A DNA stretch of 64,000 nucleotides from Oscillospiraceae bacterium (GCA_004557855.1 SFFJ01000001.1:62001-126000); one strand, 5' to 3'; shown: positions 33,861 to 42,976, counted from the first letter of the stretch. A program made the numbers and translations. The notes: generated by a model not told the origin, from the sequence alone.

Positions 33861-34469
33861 TTAATTGAGCTTGCCGAAGTTACCGAATGGGAACAGCGTA
33901 AATACCGCCCGTCCCTGAATGGCATCGGCGCTGACATAGGGGTAGGACCAGTAGCGGCTGTCCAGCGAATTGGCCCGGTTATCCCCCATAAAGAGATAGC
34001 AGCCCTCCGGCACGTCATATTCACCGGGGATGGCATACTGGTACACCACATAGTCCTCCGGCTGCACCTCTCCGTTTATGGTCACGGCGCCGCTTTCATC
34101 GATCTCCACATGGTCGCCCGGCAGCCCGATGAGCCGCTTGATGAGGGTAGTTCCCTCCAGCTCCGGGGTCTGGGCGGTAAAGACAACGATATCACCCCGC
34201 TGCAGCTTTTCCAGGTGGTGCACCCGCAGGGCGATCAGCGCGCTGTGCTCCGCTATGGTGGGCTCCATGCTGCCGGTGGGGACAATGGGGACAAACAGCA
34301 CGAATTTCACGATGAGAAACAGCGCCAGGATCTCCAGCCCGAAGGGCAGGATCCATTCCTTGTAAAAGCGCTTGAAGGTCATCGGTTCTTTTTTCTTTTT
34401 GGGGGTCTGCTCCTCCGCCGGGGTGTTGCTTTCCTCCGGCAGACCGGCAGTTTCTATCATATCGCTCAT
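33861..34469 (-). CDS. lepB: Signal peptidase I
   Basis: 202 residues, typical of Gram-positive type I signal peptidases. One N-terminal membrane helix (about residues 42-62) follows a Lys-rich cytoplasmic stretch. The Ser-Lys dyad is S67 in GSMEPTI and K111 in LIKRLIGLPGDH; the box GDNRANSLDSR is near the end. It cleaves signal peptides at the outer membrane face. It follows deoB by 23 bases. Confidence 0.95.
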   Translation of the reverse strand: MSDMIETAGLPEESNTPAEEQTPKKKKEPMTFKRFYKEWILPFGLEILALFLIVKFVLFVPIVPTGSMEPTIAEHSALIALRVHHLEKLQRGDIVVFTAQTPELEGTTLIKRLIGLPGDHVEIDESGAVTINGEVQPEDYVVYQYAIPGEYDVPEGCYLFMGDNRANSLDSRYWSYPYVSADAIQGRAVFTLFPFGNFGKLN

Positions 34470-34492
34470 GGGGTTTCCTCACAGTTTTTCCG

Positions 34493-35665
34493 TTATTTCA
34501 AAATGTCCTTCAGGAAGCTCTCGCCCGCTATCTCCGCCTGCACCCCAAGGTACTCGGCTACGGTGGCGGCAAGGTCGGCATAGGTGGGACGGGTGCCCAG
34601 GTTCACGCCGGCTTTTATCTTTTCGCCCCAGGCCAGCATCGGCACGTGCTCGCGGGAATGGTCGGTGCTGGGGGTGGAGGGGTCGCAGCCGTGGTCGGCG
34701 GTGATGAACAGCAGGTCATCGGGGCGCAGCATCGGCAGCAGGCGGCGCAGCTGCCCGTCAAATTCGGTCAGTGCATTGGCGTAGCCGTCCACATCGTTGC
34801 GGTGGCCGTACAGCATATCAAAATCCACCAGATTGACAAAGCACAGCCCCTCGAAGTCCTTGGCGGCATAGTCGAAGGTGTGGTCCATGCCGTCGGCGTT
34901 GCTCTTGTTGCGCACCATTTCGGTCACGCCCTGCCCGGCAAAAATATCATAGATCTTCCCCACGCCGATGGACGAAAGCCCCGCCGCCTCGATATAATCC
35001 AGCAGCGTCTTTTTGGGCGGCTTCAGCGAAAAATCGTGGCGGTTGCTGGTGCGGGTGTAGTGGGGGTACTCGCCTACGTAGGGTCGGGCTATCACCCGCC
35101 CGACGCCCAGCTCCGGGCCCTGCAGCATTTCACGGGCGGTTTCGCAAATGTGATACAGCTCCTCCACCGGCACATCGGCCTCATTGGCGGCGATCTGGAA
35201 CACACTATCGGCGGAGGTATAGCAGATCAGCCCGCCGCATTCCTTCTGCTCACGGCCGTAGTCCATCAGCACCTCGGTGCCGGAATAGGGCTTATTGCAC
35301 AACACCTTGCGGCCGGTTCTCTCCTCAAAGGCCTTGATAAAGTGCGCCGGGAAGCCCTCCGGGAAGGTGGGCAGCGGCTGCGGCGAAATGACGCCTGCCA
35401 GCTCCCAATGGCCTATGGTGGTATCCTTTCCCCGGCTGGTCTCTGCCATGCGGCAGTAGGCAGCGGTGGGGGCGGCCACAGGGGTGCCGCAGCCTACCTC
35501 ATCAATATTGAAAATGCCCATTTGGGTCAACGTCGGGATATCCAGCTTGGAGGAAGTGGTGCAGGCCCGCAGGGTGTTGCTGCCCGCATCGCCAAATTCG
35601 GCGCTGTCCGGCATTTCACCGCAGCCGCAGCTATCCAGCACAATGAGAAAAACGCGTTTTTTCAT
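34493..35665 (-). CDS. deoB: Phosphopentomutase
   Basis: 390 residues, full length for DeoB. An alkaline-phosphatase-superfamily metalloenzyme: N-terminal metal site LIVLDSCGCGEMPD, phospho-acceptor region with GKDTTIGHWELAG (Thr), and C-terminal metal site DHGCDPSTPSTDHSRE. It interconverts ribose/deoxyribose 1- and 5-phosphates in nucleoside salvage and catabolism. First gene of the run toward tldE. It fits with the nucleobase-catabolism genes further right but is not linked to them by operon. Confidence 0.95.
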   Translation of the reverse strand: MKKRVFLIVLDSCGCGEMPDSAEFGDAGSNTLRACTTSSKLDIPTLTQMGIFNIDEVGCGTPVAAPTAAYCRMAETSRGKDTTIGHWELAGVISPQPLPTFPEGFPAHFIKAFEERTGRKVLCNKPYSGTEVLMDYGREQKECGGLICYTSADSVFQIAANEADVPVEELYHICETAREMLQGPELGVGRVIARPYVGEYPHYTRTSNRHDFSLKPPKKTLLDYIEAAGLSSIGVGKIYDIFAGQGVTEMVRNKSNADGMDHTFDYAAKDFEGLCFVNLVDFDMLYGHRNDVDGYANALTEFDGQLRRLLPMLRPDDLLFITADHGCDPSTPSTDHSREHVPMLAWGEKIKAGVNLGTRPTYADLAATVAEYLGVQAEIAGESFLKDILK

Positions 35666-35724
35666 AGTCTATGCTCCTTGCTCCCCGCGCGCGGCGGGGT
35701 TATTTTTTCGGGAACTTTCCCAAT

Positions 35725-35753
35725 GATATATTGTAACACATTTTTGCCGTAAA
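35725..35753 (-). promoter_or_regulatory. Possible promoter of the deoB operon
   Basis: Minus-strand TTTACG, 17 bases, TATATC. Weak match; an alternative -10 TACAAT lies 5 bases earlier. Confidence 0.4.
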
Positions 35754-35838
35754 GGGAAGTAAACATTCCTTTAACTTTCCAATCCTGCCATTTTCGCCGC
35801 AAAAGCCCATTCCGGGCCACTGCGCCATCCGGGGACAC

Positions 35839-35919
35839 GGCCCGCAGGGCAAACCGCCTGCGGCGGTTTCGGCGGCCTCCGGCCGCCGGCTCCGGCTGCG
35901 CCGGAGCGCCCTGCGGGCC
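35839..35919. repeat. GC-rich multi-hairpin intergenic repeat, copy 4
   Basis: Bounded by GGCCCGCAGGGC and GCCCTGCGGGCC. Inside are AAACCGCCTGCGGCGGTTT, GGCGGCCTCCGGCCGCC and CTCCGGCTGCGCCGGAG. Confidence 0.85.
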
Positions 35920-36017
35920 GCCCTCTCCCCGCCGGCTTTCCCCTTCCCCGCCCTGCCGCGCGCCTCCCCCATCCCCTGCGGCAGCCGCCCCCGCCGGCCC
36001 CTGCAAGCCGCAAGCCC

Positions 36018-36100
36018 GGGCCGCAGGCCGCCCCGGCTCCGCCGGGGCCGGCGGGCGGAGCCCGCCGAAACCGTCCTTCGGACGGTTTGGCCTGCGGCCC
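36018..36100. repeat. GC-rich multi-hairpin intergenic repeat, copy 5
   Basis: Bounded by GGGCCGCAGGCC and GGCCTGCGGCCC. Inside are CCCCGGCTCCGCCGGGG, GGCGGGCGGAGCCCGCC and AAACCGTCCTTCGGACGGTTT. Copies 4 and 5 sit 98 bases apart in the divergent deoB/glpK region. Confidence 0.85.
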
Positions 36101-36279
36101 GCCCTCTCCCCCATCGCCCTCCCCTTTCCCGCCCTGCCGTGCGCCTCCCCCGCCTTTTTCCGCCCTCCCGAAAAGCCCCCTCTTTTTACGAAACATTTAC
36201 AAGTGTGGCAGCCGCTGGATGCGTTTTACATAGGAACTGGTTATTACAGGATAAAGTTATGTCAAAACCGTAGAAAATC

Positions 36280-36303
36280 GCCCCGTGCAGGGGGCTTTTT
36301 TTC
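36280..36303 (+). terminator. Terminator-like hairpin upstream of the glpK promoter
   Basis: GCCCC-GTGCA-GGGGGC followed by TTTTTTT. No plus-strand gene precedes it, so it may end a short RNA transcribed from about 36200 or insulate glpK. Confidence 0.6.
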
Positions 36304-36324
36304 GGTGATTTTGTGCGGTTCTCT

Positions 36325-36353
36325 TTGACAGATTGGACAAAAAATACTACAAT
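36325..36353 (+). promoter_or_regulatory. Promoter of glpK
   Basis: TTGACA (36325-36330), 17 bases, TACAAT (36348-36353), followed by TTAGGAGGCCCCGCC before the ATG at 36387. Confidence 0.85.
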
Positions 36354-36386
36354 AAAGGGTAGAAAATTTCTTTAGGAGGCCCCGCC

Positions 36387-37874
36387 ATGAAGCAGTATGT
36401 TATCGCACTCGATCAGGGTACCACCAGCTCCCGAGCCATTTTGTTCGACCGGGATCAGAATATCATTGCCATGGGACAAAAAGAGTTCCCCCAGCACTAC
36501 CCCAAGGCCGGCTATGTGGAGCACGATCCGATGGAGATCTATTCCTCCCAGTACGGTGTAATGGTGGAGGTGCTGGCCAAGAGCAACATCTCCCCCGAGG
36601 AGATCGCCGCCATCGGCATCACCAACCAGCGGGAAACCACCATCGTGTGGGATAAGGAAACCGGCCGTCCCATCTACAATGCCATCGTCTGGCAATGCCG
36701 CCGCACCGCCTCCCTTTGCGAGGAATTGAAGCGGCAGGGACTGGAGGACTATATCCGCGAGCGCACGGGGCTGCTCATCGATGCCTACTTCTCCGCCACC
36801 AAGATCAAGTGGATCCTGGATAACGTGCCGGACGCCCGAAAAATGGCCAAGGAGGGCCGGCTGCTGTTCGGCACGGTGGATACCTGGCTCATCTGGAAGC
36901 TGACCGGGGGACGGATCCACGTCACCGACTGCACCAATGCCAGCCGCACCATGCTGTTCGATATCCGGCATATGTGCTGGGATAAAAAAATCTGCGATGC
37001 ACTGGATATCCCCATGAACATGCTGCCCGAGGTCAAGCCCTCCAGCTGCGTTTACGGCACCATGAACTATGCCGGTGTGGAAATCCCCATCGCAGGGTGT
37101 GCGGGTGACCAGCAGGCAGCGCTGTTCGGGCAGACCTGCTTTGCGCCGGGCGAAGCAAAAAATACATACGGCACCGGCTGCTTTTTGCTGATGAACACCG
37201 GCAGCGATATTTTCCAGAGCAAGAACGGGCTGGTAACCACCATGGCAGCCTCCACAAACGGCTCCGCCCGGTATGCCCTGGAGGGCAGTGTTTTCATCGG
37301 CGGGGCGGTCATCCAGTGGGTGCGGGATGAACTGCATCTCATCCACGAGGCCGCCGACAGCGAATACTTTGCCACCCGGCTGGAGGATAACGGCGGGGTG
37401 TATGTGGTCCCGGCATTTACCGGGCTGGGCGCCCCCTACTGGGACATGTATGCAAGGGGCGCCATCATGGGGCTGACCCGGGGCTGCAACCGCAAGCACA
37501 TCATCCGGGCGGCGCTGGAGTCGATTGCCTACCAGAGCCGGGACGTGTTGGAGGCCATGGAACGGGATACCGGCATCCGGCTGCAGGAGCTGCGGGTAGA
37601 TGGCGGTGCTTCCGCCAATAACTTCCTGATGCAGTTCCAAAGCGACATCATAGACGCCACCATTCGCCGGCCGATGATCCGGGAAACAACGGCGCTGGGC
37701 GCTGCCTATCTGGCGGGACTGTCCACCGGCGTATGGTCCGATTTGGACGAGATACGGGAGCAATGGACGCTGGATAAGCTGTACACCCCCAAAATGGCCG
37801 CCGAGGTGCGGGAACGCAACCTGCGGGGCTGGGATAAGGCCATCGGCCGGGTACAGCACTGGGAGGACCGGTAA
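36387..37874 (+). CDS. glpK: Glycerol kinase
   Basis: 495 residues, the standard length for GlpK. FGGY-kinase motifs are present: DQGTTSSRAILFD at the N-terminus, GITNQRETT with the RET substrate triad, WKLTGG, and the C-terminal RVDGGASANNFLMQFQSDI with the nucleotide-binding Gly-rich loop. It phosphorylates glycerol to glycerol 3-phosphate in the cytoplasm. No glpF or glpD adjoins it; the glycerophosphodiesterase at 41533 could supply glycerol phosphate from the same lipid-related substrates. Confidence 0.95.
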   Translation: MKQYVIALDQGTTSSRAILFDRDQNIIAMGQKEFPQHYPKAGYVEHDPMEIYSSQYGVMVEVLAKSNISPEEIAAIGITNQRETTIVWDKETGRPIYNAIVWQCRRTASLCEELKRQGLEDYIRERTGLLIDAYFSATKIKWILDNVPDARKMAKEGRLLFGTVDTWLIWKLTGGRIHVTDCTNASRTMLFDIRHMCWDKKICDALDIPMNMLPEVKPSSCVYGTMNYAGVEIPIAGCAGDQQAALFGQTCFAPGEAKNTYGTGCFLLMNTGSDIFQSKNGLVTTMAASTNGSARYALEGSVFIGGAVIQWVRDELHLIHEAADSEYFATRLEDNGGVYVVPAFTGLGAPYWDMYARGAIMGLTRGCNRKHIIRAALESIAYQSRDVLEAMERDTGIRLQELRVDGGASANNFLMQFQSDIIDATIRRPMIRETTALGAAYLAGLSTGVWSDLDEIREQWTLDKLYTPKMAAEVRERNLRGWDKAIGRVQHWEDR

Positions 37875-37909
37875 GCCCCCTGAAAAACAGAATTTGTGGG
37901 GAGAGACGG

Positions 37910-37993
37910 GGCCCGCAGGGCCGGCGGCGCAGCCGCCGCAGGCGGGGCGGAGCCCCGCCGGGCCCGTCCGGAGGACGGGCCGCCCTGCGGGCC
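37910..37993. repeat. GC-rich multi-hairpin intergenic repeat, copy 6
   Basis: Bounded by GGCCCGCAGGGC and GCCCTGCGGGCC. Inside are GGCGGCGCAGCCGCC, GGCGGGGCGGAGCCCCGCC and GGCCCGTCCGGAGGACGGGCC. It lies between glpK and the GH2 gene. Confidence 0.88.
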
Positions 37994-38040
37994 CCTATCC
38001 AGCCCCCTGCACAAGCCCAACCGAGAAAGGCGGAACTGCC

Positions 38041-39807
38041 ATGACCGATGCCATGCTGACCCCTTGGGGCGAAGCCCTTGACCGGGAGCACCCCCTGCCG
38101 GAATACCCCCGGCCGCAGCTTGCGAGAAACAGCTACCTGAACCTGAACGGCGTGTGGCAGTATGCCATCACCAAAGCCCCCGAAATGCCCGCCGCCATGC
38201 AGGGGGAGATCGTGGTTCCCTTTTCACCGGAGACCCCGCTTTCCGGGGTGGGGCATATTTTGCAGCCTGATGAATATTTGTGGTACCGCCGCACCGTCAC
38301 CCTGCCGGAGGGCTTTTTCCGGGGCGGCCGGCTGCTCCTTCATTTCGGGGCGGTGGACCAGTGCTGCACCGTGTGGATCAACGGCAGAGAGGCCGCCGCC
38401 CACACCGGGGGCTACCTGCCCTTCACCGTTGATGTGACCGGCCACATGACCGGAACCGGATTTTTACTGGAGCTGCGGGTGACCGACCCCACCGATACCG
38501 GCTGTCTTTCCCGCGGAAAGCAGCGGCTAAAAAACGGCGGCATATGGTACACGCCGCAGTCCGGCATCTGGCAGACGGTTTGGATGGAGTGCGTCCCGGA
38601 AAACTACCTGCGCACGCTGCGCATCACCCCGCGGCCGGAAGACGGAACCGTTCATTTTGCGCTGGCGGCGGATGCCCCCGAAAATGCCGGGATCACCGTG
38701 CGGAAAGAGGGAATAACGGTGGCTGCGGGACAGACCGATGCAGCCGGTGAGCTGACCCTGACCCTCCCGCCGGAGGCGCTGCGGCTGTGGAGCCCGGAGG
38801 ACCCGTTCCTTTACGATGTTTCCATCGTCCTGCCGGGCGGCGACCGGGTGGAAAGCTACTTCGGGATGCGTTCCTTCGGCATCGGGCGGGATGAAAAGGG
38901 ACTGCCTCGCCTACTGCTGAACGGCCGTCCCTATTTCCACAACGGCCTTTTGGATCAGGGCTACTGGAGCGACGGCTATTACACCGCTCCCGCCGATGAA
39001 GCGATGATCCATGACATCGCCGAAATGAAACGGCTGGGCTTTAATATGCTGCGAAAGCACATCAAGGTGGAGCCGCTGCGCTGGTACTACCATTGCGACC
39101 GGCTGGGGATGCTGGTCTGGCAGGATATAGTGAACGGCGGCGATGCCTATTCCCCGCTGTCCATCTATGTTTTTTCCAATCTCGGGCTGCGGGTCAAGGA
39201 CGATCACTACCGCTATTTTTCCCGCTGCGATGCAAAGGGCCGGGCGCACTACATGGAGGAGCTGGGACAGCTGGTGGAGCTTTTGTATAATACCGTCAGC
39301 CTGGCGATGTGGGTGCCCTTTAACGAGGGCTGGGGGCAGTTTGACGCCCTGAAGGCGGTTCAGGCGATCCGCCGACGGGATGCGACCCGGACCATCGACC
39401 ATGCCAGCGGCTGGTATGACCAGGGCGGCGGCGATATTAAAAGCATCCACTGGTATTTCCGGCCGTACCGTCACCGGCAGCCCCCGGGGGAGCAGCGGCC
39501 CGTTTGCCTGACCGAATACGGCGGCTACAACTGCGCCGTTCCCGGGCACTGCCGGGGGGAAAAGCATGAATTCGGGTATAAAAAAACAGCCGACCCGGCG
39601 GCCTTTAACCGGGCGTTCCGAAGGCTGATGGAGGAGCAGATCATCCCCGCAAAGGCCGGGGGACTGGCGGCCGCCGTTTACACCCAGTTAAGTGACGTGG
39701 AGGGCGAGCTGAACGGCCTGCTGACCTACGACCGCAAGGTCTGCAAGGCAGATGAGGCGCTTTTCCGGTCGGTGAACCGCCGACTGGGGGAGGAAAACGA
39801 ATTGTAG
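38041..39807 (+). CDS. Glycoside hydrolase family 2 protein
   Basis: 588 residues from the ATG at 38041; the longer frame upstream runs through repeat copy 6 and is rejected. It has the three-domain GH2 layout: jelly-roll sugar-binding domain (about residues 20-185; LNGVWQYAI, WYRRTVTLP), immunoglobulin-like domain (about 190-285) and TIM barrel. The acid/base Glu is in WVPFNEGWGQFD (near residue 427) and the likely nucleophile in CLTEYGGYN (near 491). No signal peptide, so it acts in the cytoplasm on an imported oligosaccharide or glycoside. Substrate (beta-galactoside, glucuronide or mannoside) cannot be told. Confidence 0.88.
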   Translation: MTDAMLTPWGEALDREHPLPEYPRPQLARNSYLNLNGVWQYAITKAPEMPAAMQGEIVVPFSPETPLSGVGHILQPDEYLWYRRTVTLPEGFFRGGRLLLHFGAVDQCCTVWINGREAAAHTGGYLPFTVDVTGHMTGTGFLLELRVTDPTDTGCLSRGKQRLKNGGIWYTPQSGIWQTVWMECVPENYLRTLRITPRPEDGTVHFALAADAPENAGITVRKEGITVAAGQTDAAGELTLTLPPEALRLWSPEDPFLYDVSIVLPGGDRVESYFGMRSFGIGRDEKGLPRLLLNGRPYFHNGLLDQGYWSDGYYTAPADEAMIHDIAEMKRLGFNMLRKHIKVEPLRWYYHCDRLGMLVWQDIVNGGDAYSPLSIYVFSNLGLRVKDDHYRYFSRCDAKGRAHYMEELGQLVELLYNTVSLAMWVPFNEGWGQFDALKAVQAIRRRDATRTIDHASGWYDQGGGDIKSIHWYFRPYRHRQPPGEQRPVCLTEYGGYNCAVPGHCRGEKHEFGYKKTADPAAFNRAFRRLMEEQIIPAKAGGLAAAVYTQLSDVEGELNGLLTYDRKVCKADEALFRSVNRRLGEENEL

Positions 39808-39830
39808 AATATGCCGCTGTACCACAAGGA

Positions 39831-39862
39831 GCCTGCTGCAAAATACAGCAGGCCCCGCTTTT
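39831..39862. terminator. Weak terminator after the GH2 gene
   Basis: GCCTGCTG/CAGCAGGC stem followed by CCCCGCTTTTC. It lies between two converging genes (GH2 and the amidohydrolase). Confidence 0.5.
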
Positions 39863-39927
39863 CAATGGGAAACAGTAATTGACTTTTGATTTTGTGGCAT
39901 TCTGCGCCCATCCCGATGGCACAAGGT

Positions 39928-41193
39928 TTACAGCAGGGTGGCTTCGCGCTTGAAGGAGGCGATAACCTTGCCGTGGCGGATGACGTAGGGGCGGGAGGCG
40001 CGGATGCGGATGGCATCGTGGACGTTGGGGGCTTCGATGATGTTGAGGTCGGCGTCATTGCCCACGGTGATGCCGTATTTCGCATCGGGATCGAAGACGC
40101 GGGCGGAACGGCTGGTGATCATCTCCCACATGATGCGGGCGGTTTCCGGGGTATTGTACTGGGCGCAGTAGCAGCCCACCAGGCCGTAATCCAGGGGATC
40201 GCCGGTGCCGTAGAGATGGAAGCCGTCGCAGATGGTATCCTGTGCGGTGACGACGTTGATGCCCATATCCACCATTTCACGGATGCGGGTCACGCCGCGG
40301 GTGCGGGGCTCCTGATCGATGCCCATGATGGCGAGGGTCTGGGTATTGGCGCAAACGTTGACATCCGCCTTTTTGAGCATCTTCATCACCTTGATGGCGT
40401 GTGCCTGGTTCTGATAGGCGATGGAGGTGCAGTGGCCGCCGGTGACACGTCCCTGCCAGCCGCGCTGCATGGTGAGCCATGCGGTGTATTCCAGGGAACG
40501 GTCGAACATATCCTTGGACTGGTCGATGTGCATATCCATGAGGGCGCCGTATTTTTCGGCCATCTTAAAGCAGATATCCACATGCTCACGGGAATGCTCA
40601 TCCAGCATTTCGGCCGCAGGCATACCGCCCACTACATCGCAGCCCATATCCATGGCACGCTCCATCAGCTTTTCGGCGCCGGGGTCGCAGATGAGGCCCT
40701 CCTGCGGGAAGGCGACCAGCTGCAAGTCACAGATGTCCTTGGTGGCTTCCTTGGCGATGAGCAGGCCCTTTACGGCGTTGAGCTCGGGGTCCAGCGTGCT
40801 GATATCGATATTGGAGCGCAGCTTGGTGGTACCGTACATGACACATTCCCGGATGGCACGGGTGGCACGGGCGGCAACATCCTCCGGGGTGTATTTGCGG
40901 ATGCGCTCGTGCATGACGAAGATGGAGTCCTCGAGGGTTTCCTCGGTGGAGGAGATCCAGTTCTTCTTGCCGAAGCTCTGGCGGCCCTGCTCGTAAGAGG
41001 TGTAGGCCTTATCAAAGTGCATATGGGTATTGACAAAGGTGGGGCAGGCCATCTTTCCCGTTGCATCGATGGTTTCAACGCCGGCGGGGCCTTCGATATG
41101 CTCGGCGATCTCCTGATATTTGCCGTCATCGCCGATGAGGATATCAACGATTTTTCCGGTTCCGTCCAGATTGGCATTCTTGATGAGTAACAT
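39928..41193 (-). CDS. CodA/AtzC-type amidohydrolase (cytosine-deaminase-like)
   Basis: 421 residues, about the size of E. coli cytosine deaminase. Metal ligands of the amidohydrolase barrel are visible: H57 and H59 (NTHMHFDKA), H222 (DMHIDQS), D319 (TAQDT), plus H254 (GGHCTS). Q164 in VAFPQEGL corresponds to the CodA Gln that anchors the pyrimidine ring. However, the CodA catalytic Glu that follows the third His (HxxE) is Gln here (H-I-D-Q), and the DK after HxH is more like AtzC. It therefore probably hydrolyses a different ring or side-chain amine. It is monocistronic, with a strong promoter and a dyad over the -35. Confidence 0.75.
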   Translation of the reverse strand: MLLIKNANLDGTGKIVDILIGDDGKYQEIAEHIEGPAGVETIDATGKMACPTFVNTHMHFDKAYTSYEQGRQSFGKKNWISSTEETLEDSIFVMHERIRKYTPEDVAARATRAIRECVMYGTTKLRSNIDISTLDPELNAVKGLLIAKEATKDICDLQLVAFPQEGLICDPGAEKLMERAMDMGCDVVGGMPAAEMLDEHSREHVDICFKMAEKYGALMDMHIDQSKDMFDRSLEYTAWLTMQRGWQGRVTGGHCTSIAYQNQAHAIKVMKMLKKADVNVCANTQTLAIMGIDQEPRTRGVTRIREMVDMGINVVTAQDTICDGFHLYGTGDPLDYGLVGCYCAQYNTPETARIMWEMITSRSARVFDPDAKYGITVGNDADLNIIEAPNVHDAIRIRASRPYVIRHGKVIASFKREATLL

Positions 41194-41228
41194 GTGACTA
41201 CCTCCGTTTTTAATAAGTCGGTACTTGA

Positions 41229-41263
41229 AATATAGAGGAAATCCGGCGGTTTGTCAACGCCGG
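41229..41263 (-). promoter_or_regulatory. Amidohydrolase promoter with overlapping dyad
   Basis: Minus-strand TTGACA (41252-41257), 17 bases, TATATT (41229-41234). An inverted repeat CCGGCG-N9-CGCCGG (41243-41263) spans the -35 element and would suit a repressor site. Confidence 0.7.
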
Positions 41264-41459
41264 TATCGGCTTTTTCGATTATAAAACGGGAGAGATTTTG
41301 GCTAAAATAGATAGAGGAATGGGGATATGTTGCGCAACATTCCGCCATGCTTCGCCGCTTTCGGTGCTCCGGGGGGAAGTTCTGCCCAAAAATGCGCCCG
41401 AAAAGTGTGAAATGTGATTTCCCTGTAAAATTTGCGGGGTTCCCGCCGGGAAAGAGGGT

Positions 41460-41488
41460 TTGACGGCAGGGGACGGCTCCGCTATAAT
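41460..41488 (+). promoter_or_regulatory. Promoter of the glycerophosphodiesterase gene
   Basis: TTGACG (41460-41465), 17 bases, TATAAT (41483-41488). Confidence 0.75.
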
Positions 41489-41532
41489 GGGGGTGACGCA
41501 TCACTTCGAAAGGACAAAAGGAGGCCGGAAAC

Positions 41533-42576
41533 ATGGAACAGACTGCAACGGCGAAAAAGGGACTCAAGAAGGGCTGGCGGATCGTGCTGACGGTGCTGGC
41601 GGTGCTGCTTATCATCTATGCGGTGATGGGACTGCTGCCCCGCGGGAAAAACTATTCCCTAGCGAACCCGATGATGAAGGAGGGCGACCTGCCGCTTCTC
41701 ATTGCGCACGGCGGCGGGAATAAGGAATTCCCCGATAACACGCTGGAGGCCTTTTATAATGCGTACAGTGTGGATAAAAACGTGATGATGGAGACCGATG
41801 TTTCCATCACCAAGGACGGCGTGCTGATCCTTTCGCACGATACCACCCTTGACCGCAAGACCAACGTGACCGGCAGCATCGTGGACTGGAATTACAGCGA
41901 CCTCATCGCACAAAAGGTGGACTTCAGCTATACCAATCCCACCGAGGACGGGGTGTTAAGCGGTGACCGGGTGCGCTTTGCCGATGAAAACGGCGGTCGG
42001 CGCTTCCCCACCGATGTGGAATACCCCGAGGGCATCGTCCCGCGGGATGAGACGGTGTTCCTGGCGACCACGCTGGAGGAGCTGATGACCGCCTTCCCGA
42101 ACAACCGCATCAATGTGGAGATCAAGCAGAGCGGCGAGCTGGGCATGAAGGCGATGAAAGAGGCGCTGCGCCTGATGGAAAAATACGATGCGTGGGACCG
42201 TGTGGTGCTGGCAAGCTTCCACAATGAGATATACGACGAATACCAGCGGCTGCAAAAGGCCGGTGAGGTGCCGGAGGGCTTTATGTGCTCGCCCGGGGTG
42301 GCGGGGGTAGCGAAATTCTACCTGCTGCAGCTGTTTAACGCCGACCTGTTCCACAGCGACGGGATGTGCGTCTTCCAGCTGCCCACCAAGTATTCGGTCA
42401 TCACGCTGGCCACCGAACGGCTGGTGCAAAGGATGCATGACCATAATCTGGCGGTACACTTCTGGACCATCAACGACCCGGAGGAGATGCGGTTTTTGAT
42501 CGGCATCGGGGCGGACGGTATTATGACCGACTATCCCCACCGGCTGGCAGAGGTGTATGCCTCCTACGGGAAATGA
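41533..42576 (+). CDS. Membrane-anchored glycerophosphodiester phosphodiesterase
   Basis: 347 residues. One N-terminal membrane helix (about residues 17-36) places the catalytic domain outside. The GDPD domain shows IAHGGGNKEFPDNTLEAF (HRG-equivalent first His and the catalytic NT-E), METDVSITKDGVLILSHD (second His and metal ligands), then INVEIKQ and the C-terminal FWTINDPEEM with IGADGIMTDYPHRL. The HRG motif reads HGG, a small deviation. It splits glycerophosphodiesters from phospholipid headgroups into glycerol phosphate and an alcohol. RBS AAAGGAGGCCGGAAAC. Confidence 0.88.
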   Translation: MEQTATAKKGLKKGWRIVLTVLAVLLIIYAVMGLLPRGKNYSLANPMMKEGDLPLLIAHGGGNKEFPDNTLEAFYNAYSVDKNVMMETDVSITKDGVLILSHDTTLDRKTNVTGSIVDWNYSDLIAQKVDFSYTNPTEDGVLSGDRVRFADENGGRRFPTDVEYPEGIVPRDETVFLATTLEELMTAFPNNRINVEIKQSGELGMKAMKEALRLMEKYDAWDRVVLASFHNEIYDEYQRLQKAGEVPEGFMCSPGVAGVAKFYLLQLFNADLFHSDGMCVFQLPTKYSVITLATERLVQRMHDHNLAVHFWTINDPEEMRFLIGIGADGIMTDYPHRLAEVYASYGK

Positions 42577-42590
42577 CGGCACCGAAAGGC

Positions 42591-42620
42591 TTGATTTCAT
42601 TGGCCCGGCTGTGATATACT
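42591..42620 (+). promoter_or_regulatory. Promoter of rnpB
   Basis: TTGATT (42591-42596), 18 bases, TATACT (42615-42620), about 10 bases before the mature RNA. Confidence 0.7.
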
Positions 42621-42630
42621 GTTTATTCGA

Positions 42631-42976
42631 AGGAGTGAGCCGGACAACAGCGGGCGGGGAACCGAAAGGCCCCGCGTGAGGAAAGTCCGAGCTCCACAGG
42701 GCAAGGATAACTGCTAACGGCAGCCGGCGGCGACGCCCGGGAAAGTGCAACAGAGAGATACCGCCCCGCAAGGGGTAAGGGTGGAAAGGCGAGGTAAGAG
42801 CTCACCAGCTTTGGGGTGACCCAAAGGCTATGTAAACCCTATCCGGAGCAACACCAAGCGGGATCACAAGGGGGCGGCCCGTCCCGATCCCCAAAAGAGT
42901 GGCTTGAGCCTGTTGGCAACAGCAGGCCTAGATAGATTGTTGTCCCAGACAGAACTCGGCTTACAGGCTCACTCCT
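42631..42976 (+). ncRNA. rnpB: RNase P RNA (type A)
   Basis: About 345 bases. The ends pair (GAGTGAGCC near 42633 with GGCTCACTC near 42966). It contains the conserved core GAGGAAAGTCCGAGCTCC (42678-42695), the central AACAGAGAGATACCGCC and GGTAAGGGTGGAAAGG segments, and the 3' conserved ACAGAACTCGGCTTA. It is the catalytic RNA that removes tRNA 5' leaders. Its own promoter and terminator flank it. Confidence 0.95.
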
